Positions 1 to 24,500 of a stretch of 64,000 nucleotides of DNA are shown piece by piece. The notes under the pieces were generated by a model. It was given only the letters and a program-made list of their open reading frames with translations, was not told where the DNA came from and ran no database searches. Every line of letters starts with the position of its first letter. The stretch's first letter is position 1. The stretch is from Apostichopus japonicus (lineage: Eukaryota; Echinodermata; Holothuroidea; Aspidochirotida; Stichopodidae), in NCBI RefSeq assembly GCF_037975245.1, contig NC_092568.1, forward strand, positions 19,140,001 through 19,204,000. Direction: 5' to 3'. A program made the translations under genes and the position numbers.

Positions 1-1750
1 CACTCGGGTGGAATGATATAGACTCTAATAGGAGTATGCCACCATAGTTTTGTTAGAATAACAACGTTGTCACGATGGCCCCTATTGAGAAATGCCCCAC
101 CCGCTAAAACTTTCTGAAAAGATGCCCTGGAATAAATGCACATTAAAGCACCACTACGTAACATTTGGACGTTACATAATGCCAAGGCGCGCGCGGACTC
201 CTTCAGCTTTATCCATGTTCGAGTCAGTCATATATTTCAAGTTGGACTGACGCCCCGAGATTCAACATGATAGGTTCATCATTATAGCGTCTTTACATGT
301 AATTCAACACCATCTGTTCAGTACAAAAATATGCATTGAAAACATGTCATTTGACGCCGTAGAACGTCTTATGTTTTGCTATTGAGTATTGTGTGACATC
401 TATCTTGGAACTGGCCTAATGGTCTCTGCAGTGTTAGACTTAATAGACCAGCCAATTTAACTGATGAGTTTCATATGTTTCAAGGGTCATTCCTAAAACA
501 AAACAAAAGTGTATTAGAAATACAAATGTGACTAATTGCAGTGTTTTTCAGGAGTCTACTACTAAAATTAAAATAAAGTTTCTGCCCTATGGTTATACTT
601 TATAAAGTTACATATAGGAATTACTACCGCTATTGGCGGGTCAGTCCGCGAGTTAGTGCGGTCATTCGTTAAGAACGATCGTTTCAGTATTTTGTTGCAT
701 AATATCCAATTAAGACCATATCTTATTGTTACCTAACGACCCGAAAACAATTACAGTTGAACTTTTTTCACCTCAAGCTATTATAACCTACATGTGTCTA
801 TTGTTTCTCAATCTTCACCAACAGTTCATAATCTGGCTGAAAATGACCTCCATTCATACTCGTTTCATTATTGAACGTATACACTCATATATAAATAGTA
901 AAAGCGACCGGTCTCACAAAATCTCATTACTTAAAGAAAATCATAATTGTCAATTTTGTTGTTGTTAAATATTCAATGCTTTACAGTTTCTATCGATGTT
1001 GATCACGTGACTACACACTTTCAAGAATGTGGTTTGCTCAAGTCACACACGATTGGTTAACATTTGAGAGAACTTTCAACATGTCAGTACGTTAACGTAA
1101 TTGGAAAGGATTTCAATGAAAAAACCGGTAGAACAGCTGAATTTATTTAGGAATACGCTTGTTCGACCTCGAATATTTCTGTAATATACTTAAAGATATC
1201 TCTAATTATAGTATAAACATTCATTTGCTTTTACTATAATATTGTTAAATATTTAGAAATGGAAGTTAAATCACCCATTATGTATTCAATGTCATGGTTT
1301 TTTAATATGTAGGAAATTTATTTCATTAAATTTTTATCCATAGTTCCCCTTGTTTATTGCGAGGAACATATGCCTATGTTTGATTTACTTCCGTTCGTGC
1401 GGGCGTCTGTGTTAGGCTGTTGGTGTAGGTGGCACGTCACTAATATGAACCATTGCTGTATGATATTTGTACCAGAAACAAACCGATTATTGTGATAAAT
1501 GACTTGCCACTTATAAATGGTTTGAACGTAATATATACATATTACAGTATATAACACAGTGAATTATGAATGGATTTTTAGTTCTTAAGTTTAATTAAAA
1601 TAAAGAATGAACATAAATACAAATAAAACCACGATACAAACAAATTGGCCCTTGTAACAAGTCTTTGGTTTATTGATATGCTTTATACATGTTTACAGAA
1701 AAGGGGCACCAAAGGTGTATCAACCATACGATTTGGAAATGAAAAAGGAA
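1..1750. other. Non-coding stretch, no gene seen
   Basis: I see no exon-like open frame with splice sites here. The only recognisable piece is a 29-bp dispersed motif at 15-43 that recurs at 22374-22402 and, degenerate, at 47001-47028. A second stretch near 415-500 resembles one near 11100-11190. Confidence 0.5.
15..43 (+). repeat. Dispersed repeat fragment, copy 1
   Basis: The motif GATATAGACTCTAA, one variable base, then AGGAGTATGCCACC appears here and at 22374-22402 with one difference. A shorter, more degenerate copy lies at 47001-47028. It is probably the conserved part of an interspersed repeat of unknown class. Confidence 0.5.
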
Positions 1751-1751
1751 T

Positions 1752-3047
1752 AAAACATTAACTCTGAAGTACATGTAATTAAAATGGTCTGAATAAAAGA
1801 TTAACTCTGAAGTACATGTATAATTGAGACGGTCTGCGTAAAAGATTAACTCCGAAGTACATGTAATTAAAACGGTCTGAAAAAAAGATTAATTCTGAAG
1901 TACATGTTATTGAGACGGTCTGCATAAAAGATTAACTCTGAAGTATGTAATTCAAATGGTCTGAATAAAAGATTAACTCTGAAGTACATGTAATTAAAAT
2001 GGTCTGAATAAAAGATTCACTCTGAAGTACATGTATAATTGAGACGGTCTGCGTAAAAGATTAACTCCGAAGTACATGTAATTAAAGCGGTCTGAAAAAA
2101 AGATTAATTCTGAAGTACATGTAATTGAGACGGTCTGCATAAAAGATTAACTCTAAAGTACATGTAATTAAAACGGTCTGCATAAAAGAATAACTCTGAA
2201 GTACATGTAATTAAAGCGTTCTGCATAAAAGATTAACTCTGAAGTACATGTAATTAAAACGGTCTGCATAAAATATTAACTTTGAAGTACATGTAATTGA
2301 GACGGTGTGCATAAAAGATTAACTCTGAAGTACACGTAATTAAAACGGTCTGCATAAAAGAATAACTCTGAAGTACATGTAGTTGAGACGGTCTGCATAA
2401 AAGATTAACTCTAAAGTACATGTAATTAAAACGGTCTGCATAAAAGAATAATTCTGAAGTACTTGTAATTAAAGCGTTCTGCATAAAAGAATAACTCTGA
2501 AGTACATGTAATTAAAACGGTCTGCATAAAAGAATAACTCTAAAGTACATGTAATTGAGACGGTCTGCATAAAAGATTAACTCTAAAGTACATGTAATTA
2601 AAACGGTCTGCATAAAAGATTAACTCTGAAGTACATGTAATTAAAACGGTCTGCATAAAAGAATAACTCTGAAGTACATGTAATTGAGACGGTCTGCATA
2701 AAAGATTAACTCTAAAGTACATGTAATTAAAACGGTCTGCATAAAAGAATAACTCTGAAGTACATGTAATTAAAGCGTTCTGGATAAAAGATTAACTCTG
2801 AAGTACATGTAATTAAAACGGTCTGCATAAAAGAATAACTCTGAAGTACATGTAATTGAGACGGTCTGCATAAAAGATTAACTCTGAAGTACATGTAATT
2901 AAAGCGTTCTGCATAAAAGATTAACTCTGAAGTATATGTAATTAAAGCGTTCTGCATAAAATATTAACTTTGAAGTACATGTAATTAAAATGGTCTGCAT
3001 AAAAGATTAACTCTGAAGTAAACGTAATAGAGACGGTCTGTATCTGG
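1752..3047. repeat. 43-bp minisatellite array, about 30 units
   Basis: A tandem array with a 43-bp period. Each unit contains AAGATTAACTCTGAAGTACA followed by TGTAATTRARRCGGTCTGCAT. Units differ by a few substitutions (ATTAAAAC versus ATTGAGAC; AAGATT versus AAGAAT) and some alternate, which hints at a two-unit higher-order pattern. Because 43 is not a multiple of three, long minus-strand frames run through it with a 129-nt superperiod; these are repeat artefacts. Confidence 0.92.
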
Positions 3048-3589
3048 AAGGGGGCATTGCTTCCCCATCTGTAACAACACCCTTCGTATATAGAAAAACT
3101 CATACACTGGTTGGCAATAACACATTCTTGCCTCAAAATTCGAGCTAACCTAACTAAAGAGATCATTTGGTTGCTGAAGTGCTGTTGATCTTCAAAGGAA
3201 TACCAGGTTAAAGTGTTTATATATACATAAAGATCCAGCAAGATCCAGCAATATATGAGCTTTCTGTAAATACCACCCCTCTCAAAATGTTCTTGAGGTT
3301 TGCTTAATGAAGTTTGCTTAGTACTGTTGCCACGACTGGAATGGTACTATAAAGCACCTGAAAGTGGTGCATGAAAATAGATAAAGTTAAATGATACAAG
3401 TTAGAAAAGGTAGGTTTGGCATATTTTGTCGAATTGGTTTCAATTGTACTATAGATTTATATTAAAAATCGGTTGTGATAAGGCTTGTTTGCGGAATACT
3501 TTTCACTGAAAAATTAGTTAACCGTCAAATTTAAGTCACGTTTGTAATGTTATATATATATATTGTTTAATGTGAAAAGGCTAAGTAAT

Positions 3590-4180
3590 ACATCCGGCCG
3601 TATTTCACTTCATGCGGAAACACAATTTTAGACAAGTTTAGACTTTGTAACCAATTAAAATGGTCTTTGAAGAAGCATATAAGACGTTACTCAATTTGGC
3701 TACGATAAAGGGAACCGATTACTCTTATTGTTTAACAAAGATCACACAGTTATAAAGAGACTTTGTAGCCTCAAAAATATTAATTTTTTAGCACATTTGT
3801 AATGATGTTCATATCAGTGTTTGTATGTGCATGCAATGCATCCGACAGTTTCCCATACATGCGCAAACACAGCTTTAGCCAAGTAACTTGAGACTTATAA
3901 GCATCTGTGAAATGATCTTTCAAATCGCATATTATTTATTAATGAACCTCCTCTCTCTAATAAAGTAAATACAAAACATCTTAATTTTTAGCAAAGGATT
4001 ACAGTAATAAAACAAATAGACTTTGCAACCACAGCATGTCCAATCTAGGCAGACTAGTAATTACTTTATTTACAATAGTACTTCCCATTAATGCGTAAAC
4101 ACAATTCCGCGAAATGTAGAATTTGCAGCCAATAAAATCTTTAAAGACGCTTAGTATATTTATTTATTAATAACTCTCCT
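3590..4180. repeat. Degenerate tandem repeat, period about 235-245 bp
   Basis: Three diverged copies share ATGCG, AAACACA and a following AGACTTTGTAACC or similar, at about 3607, 3852 and 4085, each followed by a segment resembling TGGTCTTTGAAGA. Spacing is about 245 and 233 bp. This looks like an old, decayed tandem duplication. Confidence 0.45.
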
Positions 4181-5507
4181 GGTAATATGTAATAAAAGCA
4201 ATCTACCAACTATAACATTTAACATTAAACTATTCACGTTCAGTCAAAATATAAACTCTGCAGCTAATAAAGTCGATTGTTTTTTTTTTTTCAATCGTGC
4301 ATTTTGAAATATTGAGTTCTCTTTATTGCGATAATGAAGGAGAAAATTTCAAATCAAACGTATATAATTATAAGATCCACTTTTCTATATCATAACATTA
4401 TGAGGTGGACTTTGTCAATTGGTATATTAGATCATCTCCAGTATTTTTCTGGAGCAAGCATAATCATTCCACGAACTCAAAAACCATTCATAGACTTATA
4501 GACGTTACTCGTGAGGAAGAAGGAATGAGTGGGAATTAAGGAGAGGAAATAGTATAAACTATTCAGAAATTACTTTTATTTTTCTGATTTAGCTGCGAGT
4601 GTTTGTCAATTCTAAACTTTAGATGTTTATACACTTTGGTTATATATAGTTTTGTTGCAAAGTGTATGTCGGATGAGCCATCAGACAAAATCATTTAACC
4701 CATGATATCTTAAAATACCCCAAAGTATAGAGTTAAAGGATGACCATAGGCACAAAATGAATGCTAATATTAAATAGACCGTTAAAACACATGTTTATCA
4801 GTCAAGGTTGTATGTTTATAACACCTTTTAATTTTGAGAAATGACCTTTAAACTCAACTGATGTTCATCAATTCCTGACTTTATATTCTAATAAGCAGAC
4901 CATTGGGTGATCAGTTCCTCAGATGCAACACAAAACTCAATGGGAACAAAATAAGAGTATTCATGACCGGAAATTGATATTTTCACAATTGATTACACAT
5001 TCAAATTGTCAACGGACAAATGATGTTTAATGTCATCTAAATGTTGTTTATATGACGTTAAAGAAAGCAAAGTTTGGTTGGGCTATTATAATCTAAAGGA
5101 CAAATGGATTAACATGAAGAAAATATTAAGGCCTGCACTGTGGCGATGACGTCATCGCCAGCATATGTAAACCTTAAAGGAGCATTCCAGAGATTGAATA
5201 TATTTTAAAGGTAAATAATTTGCAAGTCATAACAGTTTGTAGAAAAATTCCCAGCAGTTCATTTCTCTTAAACTATGACATAAGACTAAATTCTGCCTAA
5301 AACCTTCCTTTAAGTTTTCTTAAACGATCCATTTCACTCACACTACTCTTCGAATTTCGAGCACTCCTGCCTCTCACGCAAAGCCGACTATTTATTTATG
5401 GATATTTGGAGTTTGGAGTTTAAAAGAATCTAAAAGACTAAAAACACCCTACGAAAACAGCATATGGCACAGTTCATCGTGTCTCACTTAATATACATGA
5501 GTTGTTT
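4181..5507. other. Non-coding, 3' flank of the first channel gene
   Basis: No exon is recognised. On the minus strand the stretch next to 5508 should be the 3' untranslated region of the channel gene; a canonical AATAAA on that strand lies at 5396-5391. Confidence 0.5.
5391..5396 (-). terminator. Candidate polyadenylation signal of the 5508-16740 gene
   Basis: AATAAA on the minus strand about 112 nt past the stop codon at 5508. Cleavage here is inferred from position only. Confidence 0.4.
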
Positions 5508-16740
<11,233 letters not shown>

Positions 16741-19203
16741 TCTGTATTCCTTGTCTATGGTCACACGTCACCAAAGCAAATAACGAAAAAGAAAAGGAAC
16801 TAAAACCAGATCTTAAAACCAATTGTTTTTAACTCGTTCGTGATGGAAGATCCTAACTATACATCACTTTATATAGTCCGGTGTTTTATTCCGTAAGTTG
16901 AGATATAAGTTCCTTTGCGAAAGCCTTCCGATAATGATACTGCATGGTCGTGAACGGACGCGAAGTGATTAAAAAAGTCGGTGACAATTCAAAGGCCCTG
17001 ACACTTATGCAATGAACTCTGTACAGATATATTACTTTATTAGCGCATCTGATGGGAATTAGTGTCGCTTTATTTACATTGATCGGGGTTATAGCCTCCT
17101 CATAATTAAAAAGAACTAATTAGACAGTAGACTTAATTAGCAACAATTATGCGTTTTCCAATAATATATACACATCATTTTTTATATACGTGCTACCATT
17201 ATATAGCTATCGTTGTATACTACGTTGTGTTTTTTTTATTTTTTTTTATTTTGGTTATATTATGTATATCGGTGTCTATTTTATACGAAATAATAATTAT
17301 CTGAAAACTAGGCCAAATAATGTAGACTGTACATCTGTCATATCAAAATTCAAGATTTATTTTTCATAAATAAATATGTCTTTTGAGTTTATGTGTATGA
17401 GGGGGGAGGGTGACGAGGAGGGGGGGGGTATGTTTAATATATTTATGTTGTAGCTTCGGCACAAGAAACATACAAGCTTGAGTATTATCATCGACTAACT
17501 TAACATGAATTCAAGAAATCTTACACTTAGAGCAAATCACGTGACCTCCACCGAATACAGAAACGTCTGTATTGAGTTGAATTCATGAAAACATTTATTA
17601 CTCATCTTGTCATGTTTTGCAGCTTGTACGCCAGAAACCTCATATTATGTACATTCACATTGTTTATTCATACATTTGTATAAGATCGTCTTTTTCATGA
17701 TAGCTTAAGAGAAGATTAAATATACGGTACTCTCCTGAAGTATTCCACCCTGCACCAAATTTAAAATTAATTTACAAATACGTCAAGGGTGAAAAAAAAA
17801 AGGTAAATATTACGTACCATACTCTACACTGTTTTTTTTTCTTCTTTCTTTTTTCATGACAAAGGAACGGGTTTGCAAATATACATGCACTTTAAAAATG
17901 TTGGGCAAAAAATATTTTATGCAGTAATGATACGTATGTATACCCAACCAGTGAAGTGTAGCTCTTAAACAATAAACTACGACAGCTAACTAATTTATAC
18001 CCCCCCCCCCCCCAAAAAAAATGTGTTACCTATATGGTCATAATTGTCTGTATTTGAATTGTTTGTATAGGCAATGCGTTATTCCTCGTTCGCATTGGAT
18101 CCATATAGGCCTAAACGTACGCAGTGTTGGGTAAAATATTTGCCCAACTGTTATGATTTATATTTTCATCGTTTTTAATAGCAAATCTGTTATAATCTTA
18201 CCAACGCAAGTGGTAAAACAATTTTGCAGTCAGGATTAACATACATTTGATTTTTGTGATGAATGCTGGAACCAGTAAAGGTATTTTTAAGTTATGACCT
18301 AAATGAACAAATGGGCACAGTGTCATTTCGAAGCGTATACACAACTACAACATTAAACGTTCACAGAGAATTGTTTATTCTTGACGTCTGATTTTCCAAT
18401 TTATAAATATTTCATTTGTATAACTCATCTTCTGATGAAACAGATCATCCCAGAAGTTCTTGGTAAACACTGTCTCATGCAGTAATGAATGTGAGACAAT
18501 CAATTCATAAATAAAAAGCATTGATAAAGGTGTGCAGAAGGTGTGCAGAATCACTGTACTAGAGTCATATTTAATTACAAAACTAAGCTTTTGCAGAAGA
18601 TAAAATGTAGAGAGATAATCATGGCGCTGGAATCGTCTTGAATTACAAAACTAAGTTTGCAGAAGATGAAGGGTATAGAGAGGTCATCAAATGTGCTGTC
18701 ATCGTCTTGTATTACAAAACTAAGTTTGTTCGTACTGTTAGCTAAGATTGATAGACGCATCTATCTTATACTCGCACAGCCCTGTACCCAGGATGAGACA
18801 CGGGGGGGGGGGCGGTGTGCGGCGTACCTCATGCAAACTAATATGCACCCGACGCTGCAAAACCTGTCAAATAGTAGTGCTTCCCAATATCGTATTTGTA
18901 ACGATGATACAGGCACAGCACCGGGGTATGTAACGGTACTTTCGGTACAAACTAAATACAAATACGTAAAATGTGTTATATTAGTCTATAGGTTATACAA
19001 CATACTTAACAGCAAACCGAATGGCGACACACCCAGTCAGATGGTTATAGGATATAAACATTGTACCTTCCTTCTTAAATTGCTGATGCCCCCCCCCCCA
19101 CACCCTTACCCGTTCCTTACACCAATTCAGAACTCCGGTCTACGAACCCTGTATACCCTGCTGGTTAATATCATTCACACCAGTGGTGGTGATTCTGTAC
19201 TAA
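16741..19203. other. Intergenic: upstream of gene A, downstream of gene B
   Basis: No exon is recognised. It contains homopolymer runs (C at 16484-16496, T around 17229-17250, C at 18001-18013) and a short imperfect duplication at about 18575-18725, where the ATTACAAAACTAAGTTTGCAGAAGAT motif (split here across units) recurs three times. It must hold the promoter of gene A and the 3' untranslated region of gene B. Confidence 0.5.
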
Positions 19204-21405
19204 CTATGGTAGGTAATACCAGAAGCTAACGATACAATACAGAACTGTTAACAACATAGCAAATAAAGCCATGAAGAGTAAAATCTTGTCCAAAGCTAAA
19301 GCCAAATTTTTCCAGTCGTTGTCACTGTCTTTTACGTTCGAGTTGTCAGATATTCCGCCATTTTGGTTATCAGCAGCTTTCGTTGTAACTTCATTAGTTG
19401 AGTTCGATTCTGATACATTTGAGATGCCAGGCTTCAGTGATTCATCCTCCTTACTGTATAACGAGAAAAACGAGAAAAATATTCAAAAGGAAAAATGGAG
19501 AGCTCACTCAACACATATAAAATATATCAGAAAGGGGGGGGGGGGGTATTAGGTTTTATGGGAGGCGGAGATCTAAGGGGGAAGTGAAGGGGGAGATAAA
19601 AAGGGACGGTTGTGCCGCTAATTATTTATAAGTAAATAAAGAAGAAATATGTTAGCAAAAATTCTTATGAAATTGTACTAATATCAATAAAGCGGTTCGT
19701 CGTATTTTGAAATTAAAGGATTGAACAGTCACTGTGACGCCGCCTTGACGTATATAGTCGTGTCCCATGCAAAATAATGTGGCCCCTTTTGTGCCAGCAT
19801 TATGTTTACTAAACTTATTAGTAAGCAAATGGACAAGAATAGGCGATTGAGTGTCCTCTTTTTAATACTGTTGGTTAGCGACTGAATAATCACCGTATTT
19901 GTTACGGACAATAATAAATTGCATATAATATAATAAATACGGTTACTCAATTAAAAGTGTTAAACGCAATATCAATTTCAATTTAAAATGAAAATCGATT
20001 GAATAAATGTTAGTTGGGGCCTAGTGATACTTCCGCCGTCAAGCATTTTATTCAGTCAAGTTTAAAATTTCACGAACACTTTACAGGTTCGTACCTATAT
20101 CATAAAGATATATAATACTAAATTGTAAATGCAAAACAAATATGTATATGTATTAGAAACATTTTGTTTGGATATAAAGACATGCAAAACGTGTCTTCGC
20201 ATGTATAGTAGCGAAATATGTTTAACTTCTTATAAGTAATTGCTCCATTGATATTGGAGATTTACCTAAGGTGACGGTTCGGAGTTTTCCGGCGAACTAT
20301 CAAGCGTGTAAACATGCGTGGCACCGGCTTTTTGGGGTCATGGTGATAAAGTCTTAAAACCACTGCAGTACCCAAGACCGTTAAACAGGAAATCGTAATC
20401 ATAGCTGAGAAAAACACCACTATAAAGCAAAGAAAACAAATAATAATCATAACAACAATAATAATAATAAATAAAAATTATACTACTACTATACTACTAC
20501 TAATAATAATAATATTATTATTATTATTAATAATAATAATAATAATAACAACAATAATTATAATAATAATAATAATTATAATTATAATAAATAAATATAG
20601 GGGGAAGGGAGAGGGAGGAAGACGGTTGATTCAGCAAAACATGCACACGCAGAAATGTGAAGCTTTGAATTGACTATAGTATAGCAAATGCTGGCTAAAA
20701 ATGAATGACGTAAAGGAATAATGTGAAAAGCGAATTAATTGACCATGATTAAGTCTTAAGACATTACCAATTATTGGCGTGTCGATTCCACTCCTTGGCA
20801 TACTCTCCAGGACGAGTTGTTGAAAGAGAACGAACGCAAGGACATTGTTAACACTGAGGGTCACTTTCTCTCCGGAATTTGGATGCATAACGAAAACAGC
20901 TATGTTTAACATCGAGAGCAGTCCACACGGAAGGCAGATACTATACAGGTAGAAATTTCCAATACGTGTGAGCGAAAATGTGTAGATTATTTCGACATAG
21001 GGAGCTTCGCAGCATAAGTACAGGGTCTCCTTTACCTCGACCGTGCTTACATCAAGTTGCCAGACTCCATTCGATGAATACAATTTTTCGATGGAAAAGG
21101 ATGTGTTGGGGTATGACAACACCAGCTTCAATAAAAGGAAAACAAAGTACGTAACAGTTCGTGAATCAGTTGTTACATTAACAATGATTCAAAGCCAAGT
21201 GGTATGTATGTATGTGTGCGTGTGTGTGTATGTATGTTGTGAAACATTGATCACTTTTTTTAATCTTGGGGAAACGTTTGTTTGCCTTGTCTTAAATAAA
21301 TTAGGATTACATTATTGCAGGCTAGGAAATAATAACGGGAGCGTATATTATGAACTATTAACAGAGAGATAGTGAGAAAGTTTCAAGGTTACAACTAATT
21401 TAACG

Positions 21406-21501
<96 letters not shown>

Positions 21502-24500
21502 TTTTCTTTACCTGTTCACTGTCGTAGTTATAGGATCCAAATTTAAATGGACATGCTTGGATGTCAAGAGGGAAAAGGGTCAGCTTTAATCGACAATACA
21601 CTGTAATCTCCGATAAATCGTAGTATGTTACGTAACCAGTAGAGTTCACAATAACGTAGGTCTCAAAGAGGTTAGTCCTAGACTCTCCAGTAGTTAGCCT
21701 TTCAAAATGAAAGAAAACATACATAAACATAATTATTCTTTAATAAATGTGATAACATTTGAAGTTAACTATGATAAAAACAGTTTTAATCTCATTTAAC
21801 CCATCGCACACTGCCGAATCCTGCCAGTCAGGCAACCGGCCTCTATGTTTAGTTTTCCAGACTGAAGCCGACGTGACTAAAATCTGAGTCTTGATCAGGC
21901 GCAGTCTCAAGCACACGCACACTGCCCGATTTTTATGGTAGCATTCGCACATTAAAAGCCCCATTGACTTACACACTAAATCACAAAAGTAATGTGGTCC
22001 ATAAGTCTAGATAGATGTTTTCACTAGCTAAACGCTACCCATCACCGGATAGCTGACAAGTTGGCCTTTCATGGCACCATCAATTTTCCGTACCATGACC
22101 GTGAAATTTTTTTGCTATCCGAGCCGGAAGTTTCGTCACTTGTAAACAAACCTCTTCACTCAGTGGTAAACAAATTTCCTACGCTGCTCCTGGGAGGCCT
22201 AAAGGAGTCTAAAATTGCCTCAATTGACCCAATTTTCTCACCAAAGGTACTTCCATTCATGCTCTCCAACATGCAAGCCACAAAAAACTAGATTATGATT
22301 GATAACAGGTCACAAAAGATGTTCTCCTGCTGCTTTTTGGCACTTTTCCTGACGGAGAACAATCGAGCGGATTGATATAGACTCTAACAGGAGTATGCCA
22401 CCTTATTCACGACTTTTCCAGGTGCAACGACGTTCGAGTACAAGTAGGGTCTTGATCAACCAGTGCGGGGGGGGGGGGGTTGGGCGGGGCTTTAGTTATT
22501 GCGAAACCCAGTTTCCATTTTCTTCCAGTGGTCCACTGGTGTATAAGCTGTCATACTTTTTAATACTTGTTTTGGGAATGTCGCCTTGAAAAATTTATTA
22601 GTAAATTATTGCTTTAAGTGGTCTTTTGTATCAACATTTTCTTTTTAAATTTGGAATTTCTGCAACACTGATTCGTACAACAATGCGTAATTCCTTATAG
22701 TCCAAGTTCGCGTCCAATTGGTCTAAGTGGTCACTCTATGTCGATTTCACACTCCTAACTTCTATTCCACCAAAAGCTTTCCACCTTATCCCTCCCTCTA
22801 TATGAGATGTTTGATGTGCTCATTTCTGACTGAGGTTAAGTCTAAAGTACAATCATTCATGGACACATTATGATGACACAGGATATGATACTTGGAAAGA
22901 AAAAGCCGTATACCTCTCGTATGACACAATATCCGGTAACCATATCTCATCCGCCCTTAGCGAGATTCTTTCTACTCCTCCATGGTCATCCGGGTTCCAT
23001 ACTAGCATCTGGTCAACCCATCCCTGCGGAATTGATGGAGACAGAAATAATATAACAACATCAGAACGGAATAGCACTAGCGCAATGGGATGTTTACATC
23101 CAGAACAATAACATTGATACACTTGAACTAAACATGTATGATTTTTCTTTATTCGGAGGGCATTTGATGAGCATGGATCTGACAGATCCCCGATTCGCAT
23201 ATAATATCGTACAATGATATTGTATTATAATAAAATAATATACAACATCCACAATAATATTGTTGCATATATTATTACATGGTACAATGATATATTATGA
23301 TAACAATTTTATTGTTAATTTGTTTCAAATATGACAGTACAATAGTAGTGTACATATGTGTATTGTTACGACCTTATATGAAATACTTTACTGATACAAT
23401 TTCTAGGACAGTAGCCAGGAGGATGGATGAGAGGACATTAAAAAAGATACATGACTTCCACACCCTACACAGACCCGGTAATGAATGTGTCATATGTATC
23501 TTATTCGTGATTCATACAAAGTCAACTAACGAGTATCTTAATATGAACAAAGCAGACAGTTATATAACGTAGAGTATAACTTAAAAGTATCCAACTTGTC
23601 AATTATACAGTTATCTTACCAACACCATAACTAAAAAATATTATAACAACGTTATAACATACAAGTATATGTCGATATAATTCACGACTATCTAGACAAC
23701 GCTATAACTTATACAAGTATATATCTTACCTACGCTTTAACTTACAAGTATCTTACCTATACGCAATAACTTCAAGTATCTTACCTACACTATAACTAAC
23801 AAGAATTTAACGACGCTATATAACTAACGAGTGTCTTACCGACGCTATAAATTACAAGTATATTTCTTAACAACACTATAGTTTAGAAGTATCTAACAGA
23901 CGCTATAACTAACAAGTATCATAACAACGTTATAACATACAAGTATATGTCTTTACGACGATATAATTCACGAGTATCTAGACGACGCTATAACTTATAC
24001 AAGTATATATCTTACCTACGCTTTAACTTACAAGTATCTTACCTATACGCAATAACTTTCAAGTATCTTACCGACACTATAACTAACAAGAATTTAACAT
24101 AGCTAGGCTATATAACTAACGAGTGTCTTACCGACGCTATAAGTTACAAGTATACTTCTTTACAACACTATAGTTTAGAAGTATCTAACAGACGCTATAA
24201 CTAACAAGTATCATAACAACGTTATAACATACAAGTATATGTCTTTACGACGATATAATTCACGAGTATCTAGACGACGCTATAACTTATACAAGTATAT
24301 ATCTTACCTACGCTTTAACTTACAAGTATCTTACCTATACGCAATAACTTTCAAGTATCTTACCGACACTATAACTAACAAGAATTTAACATAGCTAGGC
24401 TATATAACTAACGAGTGTCTTACCGACGCTATAAGTTACAAGTATATTTCTTTACAACACTATAGTTCAGAAGTATCTAACAGACGCTATAACTAACAAG

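Noticed and set aside
2254-3241. Long minus-strand frames with repeated LLCRPSQLHVL-type peptides
   Set aside because: They are the 43-bp minisatellite read with a 129-nt superperiod; unit changes shift the frame freely.
18657-19229. A 190-codon plus-strand frame
   Set aside because: It overlaps the 3' end of gene B in antisense, contains G and C homopolymers and has no family-like pattern.
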